A DNA stretch of 64,000 bases from Orientallactaga sibirica (Eukaryota; Chordata; Mammalia; Rodentia; Dipodidae). Location of the stretch: the NCBI GenBank assembly GCA_036365145.1, contig JAEOAD010000040.1:10808501-10872500 (forward strand), in the 5' to 3' direction. Positions 32,971-44,790 of the stretch are shown one piece after another. How positions within the stretch are numbered: position 1 is the first letter of the stretch; each line of letters opens with the position of its first letter. The notes beneath the pieces were generated by a model that ran no database searches, was not told where the DNA came from, and saw only the letters and a list, made by a program, of their open reading frames with translations. The translations under genes were made by a program, and so were the position numbers.

Positions 32971-34825
32971 GATTTTCTTTTTTCTGAAGCTACATTGTCT
33001 TGATTTGCTGGCTAGGCAATCCTCAGTTACAGACATTCACTATGTTACTTACTCAAGATCACAAACATTTCCAACATCTTGAAACAAACACAAAGTAGAA
33101 CTGTCAATCTTGTAATGATCCCAGCACAGGCACCGAGACATTGCCAGTGGTCAAATGCTTACCCTTGTGATAGATAGTCCTACCACCCAATTGAAATACA
33201 TATCTGATAACCCTTTCTTTTGAATGATATGTACATTACTCAACTTGCCTCTCTGTTCATATTTATTAGCTTATTCAACAAGATGATATGTACATCTATT
33301 TTGGATGGCATTTAACTTTAAGATGTGTTTTGAGTTGAACTTTGCATTCAAAACTCCTGTAAAAAGTAACATTTTATTGTTTTGCATTATGATCGGGCTG
33401 GGTGAATTGGTTCTTCTCACTAATGTTTGTGTTAAATTAAAAACACTAAATTGAGGAAATCCTGCATGAATCCTGCATGAGACATTAACAACAGAATGCT
33501 GGAAACAAAGCTGATATCTACCGCACTATAACTAGTCAAAGGAGGGAAAAGTCACATTGCATGCATTATAGGATAATTTCAGTTTCCATGAAAAAAACTA
33601 ATGTCTGCTGTAACCATATCAATATAGTAGAGTCTAATTAGAAAAATATTAAAAAGGTAAGTGATTGCATTTAGTTGAACTGAGAACCAATCTGAACTGA
33701 AAACCAATGTGTTCTTATTGAACCATTACGTGCAAGTATCAAAAGATTTATTTATTATTTATGCAGTTCTACTGCTTCAACTTTTTAAAAAAATAAAAGA
33801 AAAGAAAAAGAAAAACAAAGTTAAGGATAAGCCCATGGCATCTTAATTCCATAGAATTCTCCTAATAGAAACAAATCTTTTTTTACAATGCCTTTGACCT
33901 TGGTAGCTTTGCAAAAGTTTACAATCCTTGCTCATGCCTGGAGACTCATTCCTTTCATCTGTTACAGTTTGGGTTGTTTTCCTGTCTATTGATTTTTAAT
34001 CATTGAGCTTGTGGACTGCACCCACTCCCTTCTCTGCAAACACTGACCCTTAGCTTCTCTGGTTCTAGCAACCTGGAACTGGCTGCCCTCTTCTCACATC
34101 ACTGGAGAGCTAATTCACTGTGTGCTAAAGTACAAAGCTCCCATTTAACTCAGTGGGAGTTGAAAGATGGCTGGTAGATTAAATACTCATGGTCTCCTGC
34201 CCAGTTTTGAAACACAGCCAAAATGTGGCCACCCTGTTGAAAAGCAACCTGTTTAGCATGTTAACAATGAACACACAATCAAATCTACAGAACGCATTGC
34301 TGAAGCATTCTCATGTCAACTGTAACCATATTCCTTCCAGTTTGCGTTTCATTGAGAAGGGTGGTTTGGAGCAGTGTTCAAAGGGCCTCTCAGTTCTAGT
34401 CCTGAATCATTGATGTGGGAGTATGAAAGCACCCAGCAGCATATTTACTGATTATTTTTTTTCCAAACTTTCTTCAGGAGAACTGAACTGCAGAGGGTGA
34501 AATCAGAAAATTGACTTTATTCAGTGTCTAAGAAGATGTGAAATTTTCTGTTGTAAAACTGTCTAAGAGTGTATGAATTCAGTCCACAAAACATTTAGGA
34601 ACTTTGAGGTGAATTCTTGGAGAAGCTCTTTGTATTGTAGTCAAAGACTCTTCGTAACACAGAGCACGGCTTAGACACCTTTGTCACATCCCTCGATTTT
34701 GCTGGGGTATCTTAGCTTCTAGTCTGAAGAGTGGGATGTCCTAATAAAACAACTGTAACAGATCCATCAAGTTATATTATTGTGTTGAATGTTTTATCAA
34801 ATGATTACAATAAAAACACTTAACG
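32971..34825. other. Unassigned sequence, about 1.9 kb
   Basis: No repeat was recognised. The part at about 33890-34440 is less AT-rich than its surroundings and holds a 74-codon frame (34189-34413) with no recognisable product. It could be unique conserved sequence, but nothing in the window shows that. Confidence 0.4.
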
Positions 34826-35012
34826 GGGGCTGGAGAGATGGCTTAGCAGTTGAGATGCTTGCCTGCAGAGCCCAAAGACACGTTTGATTCCCCAGTACCC
34901 ACATATAGCCAGGTGCACAAGGTGGTGCATGCATCTGGTGTTTGTTTGCTGTGGCTAGAGGCCCTGAAACACCCATTTTCTCTCTTTCTCAAATAAAAAA
35001 TAAAATATTAAA
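34826..35012 (+). repeat. Dip-like SINE
   Basis: ggggctggagagatggctta, agccaggtgcacaaggtggt, gaggccctgaaacacccatt, then tctctttctcaaataaaaaa. Confidence 0.95.
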
Positions 35013-35109
35013 ATATTTAGTGGAGACATATTCAACGTTTATTTAATTAATTACAGGGGAAGGTTTTTATGCAACCCATATATTATTTCCAGCAAGTTAT
35101 TGAGAACTT

Positions 35110-35251
35110 ATCATTATTATTATTTTTTGGGGGGGGGTTTCTGACCTGGAATTCACTATGTAGTCTCAGGGTGGCCTCGGACTCATGGCCATCTTCCTAC
35201 CGCTGCCTCCCAAGTGCTGGGATTAAAGTCATGCGTCACCATGCCCAGCTC
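35110..35251 (-). repeat. B1 SINE, tail side truncated
   Basis: A G run, then ttctgacctggaattcacta, tctcagggtggcctcggact and gctgggattaaagtcatgcg. The 8-base repeat gagaactt flanks it (35102-35109 and 35252-35259). Confidence 0.92.
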
Positions 35252-35272
35252 GAGAACTTCTTTTTTAAAAAA

Positions 35273-35480
35273 AATAATATTTATTGATTTATTTCCAAGC
35301 ATAGGTGGGGGAGGAGTGAGATACAGACAATGAGAATGGGTAAGCCAAGGCCTCTAGCAAACAAACTCCAGATGTATGCACCACTTTATGCATATGGCTT
35401 TATGGAAGTACTGGGAAACTGAGCCCAGGTTGTTAGGCATTGAAGGCAAGTACCTTAAGGGCTGAGCCATGTCTCCAGCC
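35273..35480 (-). repeat. Dip-like SINE, diverged
   Basis: atatttattgatttatttcc, caaactccagatgtatgcac, gggctgagccatgtctccag. Confidence 0.9.
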
Positions 35481-35663
35481 TAAGATCTTCTTATATACAA
35501 TTAGTATTTAATAGCCATCTCCTTATTCCATATCTGTCTCAAACAATAACTATGCAGTAGTTTTATGATTTATTTTTATAAAGACAGAAATCTTGCTTAT
35601 ATCTGTTGGTGTTTTTCAATATGTGTACTTTGCTATTAATGAAAGATTTACAACACACATTTT

Positions 35664-35894
35664 ATATATCTTATTTATTTAGTTATGAGAGAGAGAGAGA
35701 CAGAGAGAGAGAGAGGGAGAGAGAAATAGAGAGAATGTAGAGAGAATGTGTGTCAGGGCCTCTAGGCCTACAAACCAACTCCAGATGTCTGTGCTACCTT
35801 GTGCATCTGGCATTATGTGGGAACAGGGAAATCAATCCTGGGTCCTTTGGCTTTGTAGACAATCATCTTAACCACTAAAACATCTCTCTGCCCT
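35664..35894 (-). repeat. Dip-like SINE with long GA stretch
   Basis: cttatttatttagttatgag, GA-rich 35690-35745, ccttgtgcatctggcattat, gtcctttggctttgtagac, then aaacatctctctgccc. Confidence 0.92.
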
Positions 35895-36427
35895 CAAAGC
35901 ATGCTTTTAAAAACATGGGTTGACTTTAAAGGTATAACCAAGAATTTACTGAATACTGGAGTCATTATCACAAAGTTCAATTTTCTCTACAATATAGATG
36001 TTACTGTAGAGATGCCAGCTAACAGAATGTTTGTGTGATAAAGTGAGAATAACCCAGTTTCATCTTACAGTTCTTGCACAGTTTTCTTTAATTGTGTAAG
36101 CAATATTATCTTTCCTTAATCTCTTGAATTTCTCAGTATAAAACTACATGTTGTTAACAAGGAAAGTAAAGTATTAAATTACTTCACATAAATCTAGCAA
36201 AATAAAATATTTAAAAGAAATAAAGGAAGATTCAGTAAAACAATTGTTTCCACTAAGAGAAATGCAAATCTTCAACCATTTTTTTTTTAAAATCTCACTG
36301 TAATTCCTTGATTACTTATTACTTATTTGGAAACTTCCAAATAGTAGTGCCTACAGCAGAATTTTAATTTTTTTTTGGTTGCAAGAATTCCTAACCAAAG
36401 TAGTAAAAATATACTTTTTGGAATACC
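35895..36427. other. Unassigned AT-rich sequence
   Basis: No recognised element. Confidence 0.5.
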
Positions 36428-36462
36428 CTTAGCTTACCTCTGACCTCCACATGAGCATTATA

Positions 36463-36577
36463 GCACATGCATGCCCAAACATTCACAAACCATGCACACA
36501 CTTATTCATAGTCATACACTCACAGGTAGAATTTCTTCTCACACCAGAAGAAGGCTAGCCAACTTTCCATTTCCAGC
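36463..36577 (+). repeat. Left copy of a ~120-bp direct repeat flanking the RPS4X pseudogene
   Basis: Pairs with 37518-37640. Shared words in the same order are cttattcata, catacactcaca, cttct, gaaggctagcc and a ccag.gc end. The first ~62 bases differ at about 8-9 sites by eye. It ends where the pseudogene begins. The bases before it (cttacctctgacctccacat) look like the tail of an old rodent SINE. Confidence 0.75.
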
Positions 36578-37491
36578 GCAGCCCTGCCTCCAGGTCCCAA
36601 GAAGCACCTGTAGAGATTAGCTTCAAAATATTGGATGCTGCATAAAATGACCAGCGTGTTTGCCCCTCATCCATCCACTGGTCCTCCTAAGTTGAGAGAA
36701 TGTCTGCCTCTTGTCATTTTTTAATGAACAGACTTCAGTATGCCTTCACCAGAGATCAAGAAAAGAAAATGTGCTTGCAGCGCTTCATTAAGATTGACGG
36801 CAGTCAGGACTGATACATCTCACCCAGCTGGGTTTGTGAATATCATGGGCATTGACAAGACCGGAGAGAATTTCAGACTCATCTATGATACCAGAGCTGT
36901 TTTGCTGGTCATTATAGTACTCCTGAGGAGCCAGGGATAAGCTGCGCAATGTGAGAAAAATCTTTGTGAGCACAAAGGGAATCCTTCATCACGTGCCCAT
37001 GACGCTAGTACCACTTGCTACACTGATCCCCTCTTCCATGGTGAATGACTCATTGATATTTGGAAACTGGCAGGATAACTGACTCCATCAAGTCTGACAT
37101 CAGTAATCTGTGGATGGTGACTGGAGGTGCTAACTTGGGGAGAATCAGTGTGATTGCCAACAGATAAAGGCATCCTGACTTTTTCGATGTGGTTCATGTG
37201 AACCATGCAGTTTTGCTTTCCGGTTTTCCACCATCTTCTTTATTGTCAAAGGCAACACAGCATGGATTTCTTTTCCCCAAGGAAAGGGAATCCACCTCAC
37301 CACTGCTGACAAGGAGAGGCAAGAGGCTAGCAGCCAAAGAGCAGCGGGTGAAATGGTCTCCAGGAGACATGTTGGAGATGTTTGCACCCTTACATCAAGT
37401 GTCTGGGTAACATGCTGGAGAGGTATTTTTGCTTCCCATGAAACAACATAATGAACTCAAAAAATAAAAATAAATAAATAAATAAATAAAA
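36578..37491 (+). pseudogene. RPS4X: Processed pseudogene of ribosomal protein S4, X-linked type
   Basis: RPS4X encodes protein eS4 of the small ribosomal subunit. This intronless copy is dead. The coding part runs 36584-37351 and aligns along its length to eS4. The start codon is ctg, and an in-frame TAG replaces a Lys codon at 36611-36613. Readable blocks are [13 protein letters not shown] near 36675, [14 protein letters not shown] at 36851-36892 and [10 protein letters not shown] at 37117-37146. The end RLAAKEQR, then a tga in the position of the normal stop, is at 37349-37351. Frameshifts break the frame between the blocks, notably 36892-36950 and 37200-37310, so the open frames at 36740-36940 and 37189-37410 are only pieces. 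About 105 bases of 3'-untranslated-like sequence follow, then an A-rich tail (37459-37491). Lack of introns and the tail show it came from a reverse-transcribed mRNA. The parent gene is elsewhere. Confidence 0.93.
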
Positions 37492-37517
37492 TGTATGAAT
37501 TATATATTAGCAGTATG

Positions 37518-37640
37518 GCACATACATGTCCATACATTCTCAAACCATCCACGCCCTTATTCATACTCATACACTCACACTAAAAATAAGTTAGAACTTC
37601 TTCTGACACTAGAAGGCTAGCCTCTTTCTATTCCCAGAGC
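37518..37640 (+). repeat. Right copy of the ~120-bp direct repeat
   Basis: Begins about 26 bases after the pseudogene's A-rich tail. It carries about 12 extra bases (ctaaaaataagt region) relative to the left copy and ends ctattcccagagc. See 36463-36577. Confidence 0.75.
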
Positions 37641-38005
37641 TAATGTTCCTTAAGAAATGATTCAGTTGGTAGTCTTTAATTTAAAATATTTTAAATCATA
37701 AATTACATAAAACACAAATTAGAATATCATACCCTACATATTTTAGGTTATTGTATCCTTCCTTCCTGAAGTATAGATTGATCTGTTTTCATTTTAAAAA
37801 TGCAATCACATACAAACATATCTTTGGAAAAACAGTACAAATGTATGATAATCAAAAGCCAAAAAAGTATACATATTTCATCACGTGATCCAGTTACACC
37901 ATCTGCATTTGTGGTAAACTCTTGGGTTTACCCCCAACACTGAAACATATGACTAAAGCAGCTATTATTTAGATAATATATAATGTATGTTAATGTCTGC
38001 CGTAG
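37641..38005. other. Unassigned AT-rich sequence
   Basis: No recognised element. Confidence 0.5.
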
Positions 38006-38345
38006 TCAGCTCCATGGTGAAGGATGAACTTCTAAACCAGACACAGTTTATGGGGGAATGGGATTTACATCAGGCTTACAGATCCCGGGGAAGTTCCATA
38101 AAGGTGGAAGGAAGAAGCTGTCCCCCTTTCACAAATCCACACAGAGAAAAACTACCATGAGCACCAGAAACAAGAGCAAAAAACTACTAGCAGCCCAACA
38201 GGAGGGAGTCAGGCAGAGCTCAAGCACTCTGCATATCTGAGGCTCGAAATCAGTGACACCTCTTCCAGCCAGGCAGCTGGAAATCCAAGTAGCAAGCTCC
38301 AATAAAATAGCTAAGTCTATTGGGGCACATCCATTCAGGCTATCA
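38006..38345 (+). repeat. Unclassified repeat-like segment
   Basis: A GC-richer block in AT-rich surroundings: tttatgggggaatgggattt, gaagaagctgtccccctttc, ccaggcagctggaaatccaa and caataaaatagctaagtcta. Its even texture and aataaa near the end suggest an LTR or other retroelement end, but I cannot name it. The open frame 38058-38240 lies in it. Confidence 0.3.
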
Positions 38346-38350
38346 CAATT

Positions 38351-39889
38351 AATTAATATTATATTATTAATTTTATATAATAAATTTATACTTTATTATG
38401 TGTTCATCTGTTCTCTTACATTGCTTTTGAATCTGTAATTTATATGTTCAGTTATTTTTCCTATCCAGTGAATAAGTGTCAGCATTACTATGTACATTAT
38501 CTGTTACATTTCTTTACTTTTCAAACATGTATTATTACACTCATAGATGGCCTCATAATTAAAATAATAAGCAGAGGTGAAAAGTTAAACTTGGATTTTG
38601 TTTTACTTTTGCAGAATCATTAAATTCAAGAGTATTCAAATATTGATCATATTTGCTTACATTTAAAACATACATGAATTGGGTTTCAAAGCACCACAGC
38701 TAATAAAGCATATATCATAACTTTCTTTCTGTGAAGACTTTGCTTTCCAGACTGGCATAGAACATAAATTCTTTTTAGTGTCACCAGGCAGGTTTAGGCT
38801 CCTTTTTAGTGACAGCAGACAGGCCTGAGATTTGGTTCTGCCATGTGTATGCTGCTGATATAAATTTATGACTGATCTTGTCTGCCGTCAATGTTGTGAA
38901 AATGGTCTCCTGGAAAAGCCTGGATTTTCCTGCTTTCATCTCAACAGTTTGATATTACTGAAGCATGGAAACAACTGTGCAAGTTTTCTCAATTCTGCTC
39001 CCATTTGTTACTATTTTATAAACAAAATTTACTTGTTTTCAATTATTTCCTTGTTTTGTAGAATGTACCCTCAGTATGTTTCTGTGAAAGCAAGCTTGTG
39101 AGGTAAATTTTATGATTCATTTCATGTACTTATAATGGTTTTACATTTTAGATTTTGATTAACCCTGTGTGCTATGTTGAATAACATTTTTCCAGAAAAG
39201 CCCTTTTTTAAAATGTTATATCTTCATAAATTGGTCTTTCTTTATAGGGAAATTGTTTTTAAGCCTTTGAGAATCTTTACTATGTTGTTATATTATTCCT
39301 CATTATCTTGCCATAATGCAAGTAAAAATCATATTTTTCTTAGGACTGATAAAAGTTCAATTATTTCTTTTCAGAAGATTAACAAGAGAACACATCGAAC
39401 ATCAGTTTAGAACACAGTCAATCCCAATTATAGTTTATTGTATACATAAATTTATTACATAGATTTTACTACTGACCTTGGCCACATTTTTTTTTCCCTA
39501 AAATGATTTTGAAGAATGGCTGCATATTTAAGAAAAGCAAGATTGGTTGTCATAATTTGACATCAGATAGTCATCAAGTTACATTTGTAGAAAACTGGAT
39601 ATGTTTGTTTTGAACTATCATAATCTTTCTGGGATAGGAACTGATGATCAATAAAATGTTTTCCAAAAAATCATTTCATGAAAGAATAATTATCCATAAA
39701 GTAGGAACAGCATTTTGCCTATGTTGAAAGGAAACCTCTAAATATTTATGTTGATGTCATAGATTAGTACTGCTCCCACCTTTGGTAAAGTACTAGGGAG
39801 ACTCAAAACTCATCCAACTGCCAAGAATAAGTGACTCCTCGATGTTCCACACTATATGAGCTATCTATATCACCCCTTCACGGCTCAAG
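38351..39889. other. Unassigned AT-rich sequence, about 1.5 kb
   Basis: An AT palindrome-like run lies at 38343-38400. The segment 38740-38960 is somewhat GC-richer. No exon or repeat could be named. Confidence 0.45.
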
Positions 39890-40228
39890 GAGCATTGCCG
39901 AAGATGGTATATAAAGAACGTTAAGAGCCAGAGGACAGGGATGAGTGCTCTACAATTCTGTCTTTTGCACGAGATGGCTGTAGCATTTATATGTTACAGT
40001 GGCTCTCATGATGTTTCCAAAACTGTATAAAATTAGGCCCATCAACATTTCATCATGGATGATGGTAGAGGACAAAAAAGGTCACAAAATTGAAAAGGGA
40101 CTAGTTGGAAAGATAAAATGACTCAGTGGTAGGAGGATAAAGCAGGGGGAGCAAAAGAAAGTAATTAGAAGGGATTATGATCAAAACATATCATATACTT
40201 GAATGAAAATGTTCAGCAATAAAGAATG
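39890..40228 (+). mobile_element. Old LINE-1 3'UTR end
   Basis: ggctcaaggagcattgccga, aagagccagaggacaggga, aattaggcccatcaacattt and catcatggatgatggtagag are followed by a gattatgatcaaaacatatc region and a final aaaatgttcagcaataaaga. This is the order of an old rodent L1 3'UTR, decayed. Confidence 0.65.
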
Positions 40229-40521
40229 CTTCTCAGAGGAAGAATGTTCAAAATTATGACAGGAAAATCACTTCATACGCTGCTACAGAATAATATTTTA
40301 AAATTTAAACTTAGGTAGATGGGTGTGTGCTTTGCATATAGAATAGTGATAACTAAGCAGAAAAGGACATCAATAAAAAGCCTATATAATATAAGAGATG
40401 TGAAAAACAATTTTGCATTGGCAAAAAAATGACAAAAAAAACATACTATTACCAAGACTATGTCATTTTCAACAGTTATAAATCATGTTTAGTTGAATAT
40501 GATAGAAATGGATCTGCCTGG
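40229..40521. other. Unassigned AT-rich sequence
   Basis: No recognised element. Confidence 0.5.
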
Positions 40522-40679
40522 AGCTGGGCGTGGTGGCACCTTTAATCCCAGGACTTGGGAGGCAGAGGTAGGAGGATCGCAGAGAGTTCGAGGCCACCCT
40601 GAGATTACATAGTGAATTTCAGATAAGCCTGTGCTAGAGTGAGACCCTACCTCAGGAAAAAAAAAAAAAAAAAAAAAAA
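40522..40679 (+). repeat. B1 SINE
   Basis: agctgggcgtggtggcacct (4-base deletion after 'cacc'), aggtaggaggatcgcagaga, gagtgagaccctacctcagg and a long poly(A). Confidence 0.96.
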
Positions 40680-41160
40680 GATATATCCCCTCAATTCCAC
40701 AATTTGAATCTAGTTGACCAGTAACAATGACCCAGGTAATAACAAAAAGGTATGACATTATAGTTATCTGAGCCAAGAGGTTACTAGTGATTTAATGATT
40801 AGCTATTGAATGATATCATAGAAGATATTAAAGCACAATAAGAATATAAGGTAAATCTAAGGAAAGATCAAACCAAAACTTTATGCATTTTTATCTATTA
40901 ATGTTATCTCACTGTGGATCAATGATTCTATACTATATTTAAGATAACAATACTAGAGTAAACTGAACAGAGGTTATGGAGACTTCAAACTTTATCAACA
41001 AATCCAAATTTATTCTAAATTTAAAGCTTATCAAATTAATACTTAAAATTTTAATATAATAAATAGTTAACATTATTACACAATAGCCTCAATATGCTAA
41101 AATGTGAAAGATAGAACATATAAAAATAATAAATCAAACTAAGAATTAAAGGAAAAAAAA
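40680..41160. other. Unassigned AT-rich sequence
   Basis: No recognised element. Confidence 0.5.
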
Positions 41161-41319
41161 GGGCTGGATTGATGGCTTAGGGGTTAAGGTGCCTGCGTCC
41201 ATGCCTAAGAACACCCTTAAGCCAGACACAGTGATACAAGAGAGCAATACTGCACGTGCCCACAAGAGGGCACATGAGTCTGGAGTTTGTTAACAGAGGC
41301 TGAGAGGCTGCTGGTGCAC

Positions 41320-41355
<36 letters not shown>

Positions 41356-41388
41356 CCCTCCAAAAATAATTTAAAAAAAATAAAAAAT
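41161..41388 (+). repeat. Dip-like SINE, extended subtype
   Basis: gggctggattgatggcttag, the extended middle (agcaatactgcacgtgccca, then caagagggcacatgagtctg), gaggctgctggtgcacccat and a CT repeat. The A-rich tail leads straight into a B1. Confidence 0.94.
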
Positions 41389-41392
41389 GATT

Positions 41393-41550
41393 AGCCAGGT
41401 GTCGTGGCACACACCTTTAATCCCAGCACTGAAGAGGCAGAAGTAGGAGGATGGCCATGTTTTCAAGGCCACCCTGAGAGTACATAGTAAATTCCAGGTC
41501 AGCTTTGGCAAGAGTGAGACCCTACCTCGAACCTCACCTCCCCAAAAAAC
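41393..41550 (+). repeat. B1 SINE
   Basis: agccaggtgtcgtggcacac ... ggatggccatgttttcaagg ... gagtgagaccctacctcgaa with a C/A tail like the copy at 14964. It abuts the preceding Dip. Confidence 0.95.
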
Positions 41551-41974
41551 TAGATGATCTTTTAAATTTATAAAACTGAATAATAAATGACTTGGAAAGT
41601 AAGTAATGAAAATAATTGTAGCTGGTTAATGCAAAATACAAAATTTAAAGCAATGTTAACACACATATAATTTTGGGGGGCTAAGGCTGACAGTTCAGGG
41701 TAGAAATTGGGGTGTCCTTAATGTGATCCCTGAGAGTTTAGTCAAACATAAATTTCCAGAATAAAGTTCAAATAAAAGACTTGGAGAAGGCTCTGTATTT
41801 TATGATAAAAAATTTTTTCAGTAAGAAATTAAACACTATTTATGATGCTTACATGTCAAACTTCATAGGAAAGGACAACATAGGAAGTTGTACTTGCTGT
41901 TAAGAAAAGAAAACACTTAATGGGTTGTTTATGTCCATGAACTCTGGATAGTTGCATCTTCATTACCTCCATCC
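41551..41974. other. Unassigned sequence
   Basis: No recognised element. Confidence 0.5.
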
Positions 41975-42435
41975 CATAGTTTCCTGTTGCTTTGAGAAAA
42001 TGCCTAAGGGAACCAAAAGGAGGGTATTTTAGTGCATGAGTTTCAGAAACTTGAGTCTGGGTCCACTGGTCCACATTGTTTCTGACCTTTCTTAGAGGAG
42101 AACCCTCATGATGGCGACAGGTAGTAAAGTAGTGGAGAAATGATGCTCAGTCTTTGTGAATAGCTGAGAAAGGGAAGGGGGAGGGGACTCAACATACCCT
42201 TTCATTCCCTTCTGTTCCTCCAAACACACCCCATATCTTCAAGCACCTACCACCTTCCAATAGCAACGGTTAAACCATAAATCTATAAATCCATTACTGC
42301 ATTCATAAGCCATTATGATCCCAGGATCTCCCCAGAGTGTCAGTCCTAAACAATGCTTCACTGAACAGCAAGCCTTCATCACCTGAGGTTTCTTGTGGGG
42401 ATATTTCAGATTCAAAGAATAACATTATTAGGTTC
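41975..42435 (-). mobile_element. Possible decayed MaLR LTR
   Basis: gtttcctgttgctttgagaa followed by gggtattttagtgcatgagt, and at the far end ggtttcttgtggggatattt, resemble the reversed order of MLT/MST-type LTRs (ctgttgctgtgaaaaaatac ... tttggtggggaca). Heavy decay limits the call. Confidence 0.4.
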
Positions 42436-42544
42436 TTTTTCAGACCACAAATTGAATATCTAAGGAGTATTTTTATTGTCAACACTATATTAAGTATTTT
42501 TTAATATAAAACTTGAATAAGTTTCAGGTAACAGAAAAACCTTT

Positions 42545-42695
42545 GGGGCTGGAGAGATTGCTCAATGGTTAAGGTTCTTCCCTACAAAACCTAACAACCC
42601 ATGTTGAGTTACTCAGTATACATGTAATGCCAGATGCACAAAGTACAACATGCTTCTGGAGTTCATTTTCAATGGCTAGAAACCCTGGAATGTAC
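42545..42695 (+). repeat. Dip-like SINE, 3' truncated
   Basis: ggggctggagagattgctca, atgccagatgcacaaagtac, caatggctagaaaccctgga. The CT stretch and tail are missing. Confidence 0.9.
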
Positions 42696-42771
42696 TACCA
42701 GAAACATCATATTTATTATAAGTTTGATTATAAATTAATTTTGGGCCATTACTGTAAGAAAACTCAAAGTT

Positions 42772-42910
42772 GGTTGGAGAGATTCCTTAGTGGTTAAGGC
42801 GTTTGCCTGCAAAGCACAAGGACCCAGGTTTGATTTCCCAGGCCTCGTGTAAGCCAGATGCACAAGATGGTGCTTGACTCTGGAATTTGTTTGCAGTGGC
42901 TAGAAGTTGT

Positions 42911-42964
<54 letters not shown>

Positions 42965-42997
42965 TTTCTCTGCCTCTTTCTCTCAAATAAATAAATA
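42772..42997 (+). repeat. Dip-like SINE with (TTTC)n
   Basis: gttggagagattccttagtg, gtaagccagatgcacaagat, gtttgcagtggctagaagtt. The CT stretch has become a pure TTTC repeat (42911-42968). The tail is ctctcaaataaataaat. Confidence 0.95.
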
Positions 42998-44000
42998 TAA
43001 ATTATGGTGATAAAAATAATTTTAAAAACTTCAATGTTTTCAAAATTTGCCCCATTCTACATTCATTTATGTAACCCAACAGTAGGTCAATACCTGCATT
43101 TTATTAAACTTTGATCTAGGAAGTGAAAGGAGAGGTAGAAGCTAAAAATAATCCAACAAAAATTAAGGCAACTTAAAAATAACAGTCATATTAATTAACA
43201 ATTTAATTATTTAAATACCATCAGTAAATGTATGGAATTAAATGAATTTCTCTTTATTATTCTTTATTATTTATTATTTAGATTATTTATTAAATATTGA
43301 AATTATGTTTGTTTTAAACCTATGAAATGAAATTAAGAATACTACATAAATCCCTTGCCCCATTTTATCTACCATTTTATTATCAGGACCAGGAAACCAT
43401 TTTGCACTCATGAATATATTTTGCTTCTTAGGATAGTTCCATTCATTCCAGAAATTTAAACTAATAGAAAAGGAGAAAGTAATATAAAAATTAATTTGAC
43501 AAAAATGAAGATTATCACAAGGAAAACTCAGTAATATAGCCATTCAGGAACACTTAGGAACCTTAATTAATAAGTAGAACATTTTGTACAACTTAAATAA
43601 ATTGATTCTTGGGTCAAACATAAATCAGAAGGGATTAGCAAAAAGACAAGCTACGCATTACTTTAGTTCTTGGGAAGAAAAAGAAAGTTCTGTGTTTGAA
43701 CTTTATCATTCCTGATAACATTCTCATCAAACTAACATTCTACATCAAACAGGCATATAATTAAAAAATTGAAATAAGGTATGCATTTGCAACTATGTAT
43801 AACAGCCAAACATGTACCGATTATTAACACAAACATGGTTTGTGAGGTTTGTTTCATGGACCAAAACAAAAACAAAAATATGTTACTCTCCACAGTAAAT
43901 TTCTGATGCCTATGGGATCATTTATAGGACAACATATTTAAATATCTCCTTTGTATTTGCTACCCAGTCAGCTCTGTCATGTAACAAACTATGAATGCTG
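42998..44000. other. Unassigned AT-rich sequence
   Basis: No recognised element. Confidence 0.5.
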
Positions 44001-44175
44001 ATTTTATTTATTATTTTATTTTTATTTTTTTGGTTTTTCGAGGTAGGGTTTCACTCTGGCCCAGGCTGACCTGGAATTCACTACGGAGTCTCAGGGTGGC
44101 CTCAAAATCACAGCGATCCTGCTAACTCTGCCTCCCAAGTGCTGGAATGAAAGGCATGCACCACCAGGCCCGGCT
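44001..44175 (-). repeat. B1 SINE
   Basis: ttttcgaggtagggtttcac, tgacctggaattcactacgg, cacagcgatcctgctaactc, atgcaccaccaggcccggct. Confidence 0.96.
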
Positions 44176-44177
44176 TT

Positions 44178-44198
44178 TATATATATATATATATATAT
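44178..44198. repeat. Short (TA)n tract
   Basis: Between the B1 and the following L1 end. Confidence 0.9.
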
Positions 44199-44199
44199 T

Positions 44200-44790
44200 T
44201 CTGATTTTACATTCATAGTATTGGTTCCATTGTCCTCTTCCCTGTCCTCCCTCTTCCACAGGGACCCTCATCAATGGGGAATGTGGGTCATGCATTGTGG
44301 GGGTAGTCAAGAATTCTGGGGGGGTAGGCCAAGTCTCTGTGCATAATGCCCCAACTTGTGACTCTAAGAATCTTTATGCCCCCTCTTCCACGAATTTCCC
44401 TGAGCCACATTAGGGTCATTTTAGTTCTACTTCAGTGATGAGGTTTTGGGAGCCTCTGTGTCTCTGGATATCTGGCTTAGTTGGAGTTGGATGTTCTCTG
44501 TGTTTATCTCCTTCAGCCTTTTTCTGGTGTCGTGATCACCTTGAACGCTGTATTCTTGCCCTTCCCCTGCATTGTTCTATGGTTTCAGCTGGAGCCCTGG
44601 TGAGGTGTGATTGTCTGAGCCTCCCTTCAGGTTCATTGTCCATCTGAAAAAAGACAAGCTAAATTCTCCAACGGAGAGAGCAGTTAGTACTTGATAGAAG
44701 GGATGACCATATATGTTTTGGAAGGAATGTTATATGTGTTGGCTCTCTTCTAGCCCACATTTAGTGGTATCTTGATCTGGCTTTAAATTT
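44200..44790 (-). mobile_element. LINE-1 3'UTR fragment
   Basis: Starts ctgattttacattcatagta and continues ccctcttccacagggaccct, gggaatgtgggtcatgcatt and ctcttccacgaatttccctg. Later come gttggatgttctctgtgttt and caacggagagagcagttagt. It is closest to the copy at 52290, with which it shares the upstream part. The 70-codon frame at 44435-44647 is antisense chance and recurs in the 52290 copy. Confidence 0.85.

Noticed and set aside
36740..37410. Open frames with ribosomal protein similarity as a possible functional retrogene
   Set aside because: The start codon is lost, there is a stop at 36611-36613, and there are several frameshifts. The copy cannot encode eS4.
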